From Euryodendron excelsum (lineage: Eukaryota; Streptophyta; Magnoliopsida; Ericales; Pentaphylacaceae), in assembly GCA_033060915.1 (NCBI GenBank), contig CM065379.1:27210318-27274317 (forward strand): a DNA stretch of 64,000 nt, in the 5' to 3' direction. The notes beneath the pieces are model-generated. The model was not told where the DNA came from. It saw only the letters and a program-made list of their open reading frames with translations, and ran no database searches. The position numbers and the translations under genes are program-made. Below are positions 57,352 through 64,000 of this stretch, one piece after another. Within the stretch, counting starts at the first letter, position 1, and every line of letters begins with the position of its first letter.

Positions 57352-59343
57352 AGAGAAGAGAGAGGGGGGGGAAGTGCAAAAATTTAAATAGGGAGCCTAC
57401 CTTGTATCTTGTTTATTTTGCGCGCCGTGCTATCTTCGGTCTTCGGTCTTCGGTCTTCGTCTTGATCTTTGTCTTCAATCTTCAAGAGTTGTCTCCAAGC
57501 TTTAGATGGCAGCTCTTCAAGTCTTTGAAGGAGAGTTAAAGGCTAGTGTATGAGTGTATGGGGGAGTGTATAAGTGTATAGGAGGCTAGGGTTTGGTGTA
57601 GGGTGGCTAGGGTTTGGAGAACCTAAGGAGGCTAGGGTTTCTGGAGGTGCTCGAGCTCTATATATCGAATTGTGTGATTTCTAGGTTAAGTTTGCAGACC
57701 CTTTTCACATTGAATGAGGTTCTGTATTTATAGAAGTTGGACAAACCTGGCGCCTGTTGCAGTGGCGCCAGGGCAAAATTGCTCTTAGCGCCACTAGGAG
57801 TGGCGCCAGGCCAATTCTTGGCTTGGCACCACTACTAGTGGCGCCAGCCACTTAGGAAACTTTATAAGTCGTCAAGCAACGTATCTTTGACTAGATTTGG
57901 GCGCCTGTACTAGTGACTACCATGCAATTTTTAGCCTAGCTTCACTAGGAGTGACTCTAGAAAGTCCTGGAATGATTTGGAGGAGCCGGGAATTACTCGG
58001 AAGGCCAAAAAGGAGCAGGAACACTTAAAATAGTGTCCTGGAGGTATTTGACTTAAGAAATGAGGATAGGATGGGTCGGAAAGGTTGACCGGGCCTTTAG
58101 GGGCAAAACGATCAATCGGACTGGGAAACTGCCGGGACAAACTCGGACTATCCCAGGAGAAGACTTGGAATCTGGAAACATTATTTAGAATGTTCCCAAA
58201 GGTTGCCGGTTTGATTCCCAGAGCCGGCGTGGTCGGAAAAGGAGACCGGCCCACTAGGGGCAAAACGGTAATTTTGTACCGAGTTTGCCGGGATTGACTC
58301 GAAATGATCCGAAAAGGTAAAAGGGAGTTGAGATTACTATAAAAAGTAGTCTCAGGAGGTTACCGGTTTGATACCCAGCGCCGGTGTGGTCGAAAAAGGA
58401 GACCGGCCCTCTAGGGGCAAAACGGTCATTCTGTGCCGGGTTGGCCGGAACTGACTCGAAATGATCCAGAAAGGTAAAGGAAGGTTGAGAACACTATAAA
58501 AATTATTGTCGAGACATTACCGGTTTGATACCCAGAGCCGGTGTGGTCCCCGGGGCGTCCGGATGCCTAGGGGCAAAATGGTCATCTTGACCGGAAAAGT
58601 CTCGGAAAATGTCCACAGGATAATTTGGACATTTTTCACCAAAGTGGGCTAATAGACACTGGTGTTGACCTGGGTTTTGAGTGTTTCCGCCACTCTAATG
58701 GTGTGAGTATTTCCGCTACTTGGACGGGGTTGATGATTTGTGAGTATTTCCGCTATTCGGACAGGATTGATGATTTGTGAGTATTTCCGCTACTCGGATG
58801 GGGTTGATAATTTGTGAGTATTTTCGCTACTCTAACGGTTTTGTGAGTAGTTTTGCTACTCGGACCGTCTTGAGGAATAAACTGTCTCGAGAGTGGGACT
58901 GAAAGGGGTCTTACCGTCTCCGAAGAGACGTGCCTGGATTAGAACCGTCTCGAGGAATAAACTGTCTCGAGAGTGGGTTTGGAAAGGGGTCTTACCATCT
59001 CCAAAGAGACATGCCTGGATTGGAACCGTCTCGAGGAATAAACTGTCTTGAGAGTGGGTTTGGAAAGGGGTCTTACCGTCTCCAAAGAGACGTGCCTGGA
59101 TTAGAACTGTCTCGAGGAGTAAACTGTCTCGAGAGTGGGATTGAAAACATTTTGGAAAGGACAATGCCCTTAAGGGCATTTTGGTTATTTTGCCTCTATT
59201 TGGGCTCGACAGGCCCGTGAAGCGATGGAGAGAAGGAATTTGGACCTATAGAATTGGTTTCGATTGGAATATACCCACAATGATTTGAAAACAAGTCTGG
59301 ACGGAGTGTAGACTGCCGAGCGGTCAAAAATGGGGTGCTTACT
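57352..59343 (-). repeat. 3' LTR of element E, proximal part
   Basis: It resumes in the purine/pyrimidine-rich leader after losing ~70-100 bp at the copia junction. Read on the minus strand from 59343 it holds the LTR start (AGTAAGC, first T mutated to A), about four 81-bp hairpin units (59150-58855), CGCTACT repeats, ~160-bp repeats, the TGGCGCCA palindromes (57850-57750) and the TATA box at 57732-57725. Confidence 0.88.
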
Positions 59344-59358
59344 GCTGCCCCTCTTTTT
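59344..59358 (-). other. Polypurine tract, element E
   Basis: AAAAAGAGGGGCAGC on the minus strand abuts the LTR start at 59343, identical to the PPT core of element A. Confidence 0.8.
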
Positions 59359-59772
59359 CTTTCTATGCTTGTCAAAGACAGAAAACGATAAGAGTAAGTG
59401 TCCCATGTTGACCGCGAGGCAGTCGGAGGGACGAACACTGGAGATCTTTCGACAACGGGGGTCGAAAATGGATAATGGGCCGAAAAAGGCCTTCGAAAAT
59501 GAGTTTTGGCGGGAAAAAGGGCAAAGCTGCCCAGAATTTATAACTGGCACCTCTGCTGGTGGCGCCAGGCTTAAGGTTAAAAAACCAGAAAATTTCTGGT
59601 TCGAACAGTTACGGGATTTGAAGAGTTTTTGGAGAATCCGAGAGTCTTCAAGTGAAAATCGACTTGAACCTTGTAGGAGCACTCCTTGGGGACCGTGGGT
59701 GATTGCCGGAAGGAGTCCACGTCACCGGAGAAGTCGCCGGAAGTGAAGATTTCGCCGGAGAACTTCCAAAAG
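59359..59772 (+). promoter_or_regulatory. Upstream region and exon 1 of PMD gene, element E
   Basis: It contains TTTTGGCGGGAAA (59504-59516), matching the E2F consensus and conserved in B, a CTGGCACCTCTGCTGGTGGC palindrome (59544-59568), and GTAAGTGTCCCATGTTGACC (59397 onward), resembling the LTR start in inverted orientation. A CGCCGG-rich stretch (59710-59760) leads to the donor AAAAG|GTGAG at 59773. No ATG opens a frame into exon 2, so exon 1 is probably untranslated. Confidence 0.5.
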
Positions 59773-60673
59773 GTGAGTTTTCAAATTTTGTTGATTTTGA
59801 TGTGTAGAACTTCGTTTGAATCATGTGAATAGTAGAAATTAATGTTTTGATATGTTTTGAACACTTTGGTGATGTTGTTTTTGCATTTTGATGATTGTTT
59901 GATTGAATTTGAGTGATTATATGTAAATGTGTGAAGGGGGTTTTCTGTAGGAATAGGAAATTTGTTCCTATAAGCATGGGTATTGGGTTTTCTGGCCATG
60001 TTTTTGTGCAATATGCCTTAGAACAATGTGTTTGACAACCGTATGAAGTTTCGTGATTTTTTGAAAACTCGGTGAATTTTTGATTTTTTGAAAAATAGAA
60101 AAATATTTAGAAAAATAAAAAAAATTAGAAAATTCAAGAAATTGATGAAATTTTTAAAGTTTGAAATTTGGAAAAATGCAAGAATATTTTTGAAAACATT
60201 TGAGGTGATTTTGAAAAATTTGGAGAGACTTTTGAAAACCATTGATTTATTTGGAAAATAAAACATGTGTTTTGAAAATTTTGAAAAATTGAAAAGTGTG
60301 CACGAGTGCAGTTGTTATGTGATTGTGACAAAGTGAAGTGCACGTTTTGTGCTTTGTGCTGATGTCATGGGTGTTGTAGGGGCCATTTTAAAACAGGACT
60401 CTGCCGAAATTTTTTAAAAATTATGAAAAGAGTTGATTAAAGTTTTAAAAATAAAATATTTTTCTTTTTTGAAGGAAAAAGGCAAAGAACCCTTGAAATG
60501 TGATTTGAAGTTGGAAAATCAAGATGCATGTAGGAATTTTGTTTTGACTTTTCATTCGAAGTTTTTTTTTTTATTATTTGTTTTTGTTTGTGTTAGTTGT
60601 TTATTTTATTTTACTGTTATTTAAACTGCATGGGTGGTATATTAACATCACTTACCTTGGCTTACCTTTTCAG
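59773..60673 (+). other. Probable 5'-UTR intron of PMD gene, element E (901 bp)
   Basis: The donor is GTGAGTTTTC and the acceptor CTTACCTTTTCAG, ending one base before the start codon position at 60675. The interior is AT-rich and non-coding. The same donor and acceptor positions are seen in A and B. Confidence 0.65.
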
Positions 60674-60674
60674 G

Positions 60675-62536
60675 ATAGCAGATGCAGGTGACGACGGTTC
60701 TGAGAGGAGGCGCCGCTCGGGGAAGGCGGCCCGGATAGATTCTGCTGGCGGCTCCAGTCGATCCAGAGGTAGTCGACGATCTACCGGACGATCCTAATCC
60801 AGCCAGAGTGGGCAGGGGAGTAGACTACCTGTCGACCCTTTTCCTCCGGTTGAGCAGGCTTTTGCCAAGGAGATTGATGCCGAGGAGGAGGTATCGGGCC
60901 TTGGGGATCAGGTGACCGGCTATGGGAGAGCTTCTTCCAGGCATAGGCAGACAGACGCCGACTTGGGAGATCTGCAGATACCAGATGTCCCACCACTCGG
61001 GGATCTGGCCTATCATCCTAGTGTATACTCCAGACAACATTTGCCACCTCCGCGGGTATATACAGCTTTCCGAGGGGCTATTCATCAGGTTTTTGTGACC
61101 ATGCAGCAGGCTGCCCCATCATACCACGCCTTCTTGGCAGAGATCGGATTCAGCGCTTTCATGGGATTACAGGCAAACCGCCTGAACCGGGTTTGCCTGA
61201 ACCGGCATTTAGTACTGGCATTGGTTGAGCGGTGGTTCGGGGAGACTGGGACCTTCCATTTCGTCGGCTTCGAGTTAGGCCCCACTCCTTTAGATTGGGC
61301 GATTATTACAGGACTCTCCTTTGTCAGCCGGCGGATCACCCTACACCCAGTTAGCAGGAACGAGGCCTGTTTGCTGTTGGATTTGCCTCAGCCTGAGCGT
61401 TCTGCCTTCCCAGTCTCTTGGATTAGTCAGGGTGAGCGTACTTTTGCTACTGAGCCATCGCCTGCCAGGCAGGACATCATAAGACGGCGAATTGTGTTGT
61501 ACATCATCTTTAGCTGCTTCTGCAACAACAACAAGTCACTCGTGTCGTGTCGTTTGGTGAGTATAGTAGCCGATCTGGGAGCTTTGTCTGAGTTGGACTA
61601 GGGGTCCTTTTCTTTTGGCTACTTTCTTCGATCGATGCGGGTTCGGACTTCTTCTCGTTAGGGCAGCATGACTAGCTTTTGGCCCTTCCTTGTCTAGTGG
61701 AGTTATGAGTACCTGCCGGTGCGTCGTCCTGCAGTTGTTGAGGATGATCTCTATCCTCATGCTTTGAGGTGGGCTCGTGACCGGGTAGCCCAGCGATCGG
61801 AGATTACTGACTTCGTGATGCTCCAGGCTAACCTGGAGTTGATTAAGGCGAGGGATGTGACCTGGCGGCCCTTCATTGGATCAGTCCATTACGAGACAGT
61901 CTAGTACCTTGTCCCGTTGTCCTTGTCGAGAGCTGCTTTTCTCAGTGATGACACCTGGGAGTCCTACCTTGGAGAGCGACACTGGCGACAGTTTCATGAG
62001 GAGTTTCAATCAGCAGGAGCTCCACCAGAGTATATGTTTGGAGCCCTGGTGGCCGGAGTGCCCATCCCCTACCAGGAGCGCCAGCTAGGTGCCGAGTTCT
62101 TGCTTCCTCCGGATACGGATTACGCTGCGCACTTTGGAGCCCATTCAGTTGGTGCCTTCACCCGGTTTGGGTTAGTAGTCGGCGGGTACGCTGTTGGCCA
62201 GGAGGTGGTTGACCTATGGCGCCGTGCTGGAGGATATGTGCCCCAGGCCGAGTTTACTGTTGTGAGAGACCAGAGAGACCGGTACCAGATGGAGCGAGAC
62301 CAGTACCAGGCCGAGGTAGCTTCCCTGATGGCTCGGTTATCTCAGATGGGTGGTGGGGGGGGTAACTTATTCTCTCTTTGCTCCTTATTGCTCTGCTGTT
62401 GCTTAGCTCCTTTTGCTTGCGGCTGATTTTGGTTCTATCTTCCCTGCAGGATGGTGGTACTTCGAGTAGTTATCCACCTCCTCCGATGCCGGGCTTCAGG
62501 GATTTTGATCCAGATGACATCGACTTCGACCTGTGA
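60675..62536 (+). pseudogene. Plant mobile domain (PMD) gene, element E (most complete copy)
   Basis: The start codon position holds ATA (ATG in A). A single frame runs 60675-62361, and with the last exon (62450-62536, TGA at 62534) it gives ~590 codons. Order: Ser/Arg-rich N-terminus; QAAPSYHAFLAEIGFSAFMG; LNRHLVLALVERWFGETG; FHFVGFELGPTPLDWAIITG; LVLYIIFSCF-type block; ARDRVAQRSEITDFV; WRPFIGSVHYETV; YMFGALVAGVPIPYQ; GYAVGQEVVDLWRRAGGYVP; coiled DQRDRYQMERDQYQ; acidic PGFRDFDPDDIDFDL. Five stops lie in this frame (60795, 61599, 61659, 61695, 61902), three of them TGG-to-TAG. A 15-bp duplication adds LNRVC near 61190, and an extra G in a G-run at 62354-62361 shifts the splice phase by one. 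It is antisense to element E. Confidence 0.87.
62362..62449 (+). other. 88-bp spliceosomal intron in PMD gene, element E
   Basis: The donor is GGG|GTAACTTATT and the acceptor TATCTTCCCTGCAG|GATG. It is identical in length and position to the intron at 24937-25024 in B. Confidence 0.82.
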
Positions 62537-64000
62537 TAGATGCCCCTTGTGGAGACTTTGATCCTCTTTTGCCCCTGGTCCTTGAGTTATATTTATGTTA
62601 GACAGTTTTATTCTGATATTTTGTACAAAAACAAATGTTTATGGTACTTAGATGCATGGATTGACAGATACATTTATGACTTTTATAGCTAGGCATATGA
62701 TTAGATGCATGTGATGTATGATGACGTTAGATATTTATTCCATGAGTTGATGTTGGTGACTTTAGGGAGTTATATCCAATGTGTGCAAAGCTTACGCTGA
62801 TTTTTTTTTTTTTTTTAACATATGCACAAGTTAGAAGTATATTAATAGAATGACACTGGGTGCTGTTAGACTGGTAGTCCTGGGAATGGTAACTCCCTCC
62901 TCTTCGAGGATTTTAGCCTCTCTTCTGGCTCAATCCTACCTCGATTGGATAATAGCACTTCACACCTTTCTCAACCTCTTGACTGCCCCCCAACTTTCTA
63001 TCCTAGGGTTAGTGTATATGGTTATTGAGCTGAGACTCTGGACTCTCAACTCTTGGGGTTTTAGCAACAACTTACCCGACCTTTGGCAGAGCAATAAGTG
63101 CCAGTCATTTCAATCCGAGAAGACTTTATTTAGGACCGTAATGTAGGCTAGGTTATGGGGTTTTAGAAACAAAGGGATATGTAGGCTCAAATTCAATGTT
63201 GTTTTCAACAAGGTTTAGATCCATACTGTCCTTAACCATTTTTCAGTAGGATTAGCATCCCCTTTTTTTCCTCCTTTTTTTTTTTTTGTTTTTTTTAGCT
63301 TTGGCAGCGTATCTAACTCATTTAGATCAAGCAATCTGTTTTCAATCAGAGGGGAATTTAATAGGGTTGTAATGTTGGCCATGGCTTCAGGGTTTTGTAA
63401 GAAAGGGTAAAGGCTCAAACCTATTGTACCTACTGGGTTTCCTTGTAACCTAGGATCACCTTTAAATTTCCTTCTTGCTTTTGACCATATATTTCTCTGG
63501 GTGAAGATAATCTTTTTCTGTCACCCCTTCTATAGACTTTTTGAGATAAACATGACTTTCTTTTCATTTGATCTTCTCATTATGCTTTTGAAGATAACTC
63601 AATCATAATTTTCTTCAGGCCTTTCCTTAAAGGATTATTTATTTATTTATTTGCCTCTTGCCCCTTGGCAACTCCTTTCTTTTGCTTTTTTTTTTTTCTC
63701 TTTACTTCTTTTCTTTTCTTTTATGAAACGAAACGATTCTTTAACCCTTTTCCCTTAAACCTTTTCCTTAGTAGTTCAACATACCCAATGTGGGCGGTGA
63801 TCCCTAGGCTGGGGTTTTGTTAAGAAAGGATAGGTAGCTCAACGGGTTTGGCAAGGGGTTGCTTTTGACTGTATGGGAAATGAAATGAGGGCCTCTCTTC
63901 ACTTTGAATTAGATTGCTTGATCCATAGAGCTTTCAACACTATTGTAGCATGATAGAGGTGGACACCACTCCTAGAGTTCTCAACTATTGTCTGCCCCAG
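62537..64000. other. Spacer downstream of PMD gene, element E (to window end)
   Basis: It is the reverse of 24849-23460 in B: PMD 3' flank, then spacer. It includes T-runs (62800-62817, 63268-63300, 63686-63700). I see no coding motif or pol sequence. The element continues past 64000 toward its gag. Confidence 0.7.

Larger units (their letters stand above)
43737..64000 (-). mobile_element. Element E: reverse PMD-carrying gypsy element, runs off the window
   Basis: From right to left it holds spacer (62537-64000), PMD gene (on the plus strand, antisense to the element), PPT (59358-59344) and a 3' LTR. The LTR is split into 59343-57352 and 46902-43737 by the copia insertion. Gag and the 5' LTR lie beyond 64000. 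The internal order is the same as in A and B. Preceding bases TCCCT would be the target duplication. Confidence 0.85.

Noticed and set aside
60675..62536. PMD gene as an independent cellular gene
   Set aside because: Three copies occupy the same place and orientation within LTR elements, next to the PPT and LTR start, and all carry stops.

Overview
The window is plant nuclear repeat DNA, almost certainly from a eudicot. I could not name the species, and I see no ordinary cellular gene, rRNA, tRNA or CRISPR array. Nearly every base can be assigned to two LTR-retrotransposon families. The main one is a Ty3/gypsy TAT/Ogre-like family. Its LTRs are very long (about 4.1-5.4 kb), starting TGTAAGCACCCC and ending GGCGCGACA. 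The cleanest copy has the primer-binding site TGGCGACTCCACTGGGGA, the tRNA-Arg type known from Ogre elements, and gag has the TAT-type knuckle CEYHSGGQGHDTESC. The second is one Ty1/copia element of SIRE/Maximus type.

Layout. (1) 1-8538: element A (+): LTR end, deleted gag, spacer, antisense plant-mobile-domain (PMD) pseudogene, polypurine tract, truncated 3' LTR. (2) 8539-14862: a reverse-oriented LTR piece (X) interrupted by a forward solo LTR (8815-12924) with a perfect GAAGG target duplication. (3) 14863-28443: element B (+), with complete 5' LTR, degenerate PBS, 1.5 kb leader, broken gag, 1.9 kb spacer, antisense PMD gene, PPT and 397 bp of 3' LTR. (4) 28444-35814: element C (+), inserted in B's 3' LTR, with intact 5.35 kb LTR, perfect PBS, leader and the start of gag, then an internal deletion that joins gag to LTR sequence (35815-43736). 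(5) 36892-42175: reverse solo LTR D nested in that LTR. (6) 43737-64000: element E (-), running off the window end, with its 3' LTR split by (7) the copia element 46903-57351.

The most interesting feature is the gypsy family itself. In A, B and E, where the internal region can be read, pol is absent between gag and the 3' LTR. In its place are a non-coding spacer and a PMD gene in antisense. That gene keeps its own introns: an 88-bp intron before the last exon in B and E, and a roughly 0.9 kb 5'-UTR intron in all three. Upstream of it lies an E2F-like site. So this looks like a non-autonomous family carrying a convergent host-type gene and needing RT and integrase in trans. Its LTRs add a U3 minisatellite of UUCG-capped hairpins, palindromic TGGCGCCA modules beside the TATA box, and a strikingly G-poor R/U5.

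The copia element has gag-pol in one frame, broken by six stops and a frameshift. Downstream of pol it carries an intact 451-codon ORF with an apparent promoter of its own. That promoter shares GTGTCGCCTC motifs with tandem repeats in the element's U3. All copies look dead by coding decay. The PMD stop codons in B are all C-to-T or G-to-A changes, as expected for methylated, silenced repeats. All domain names and family assignments are by eye and from memory, without database searches.
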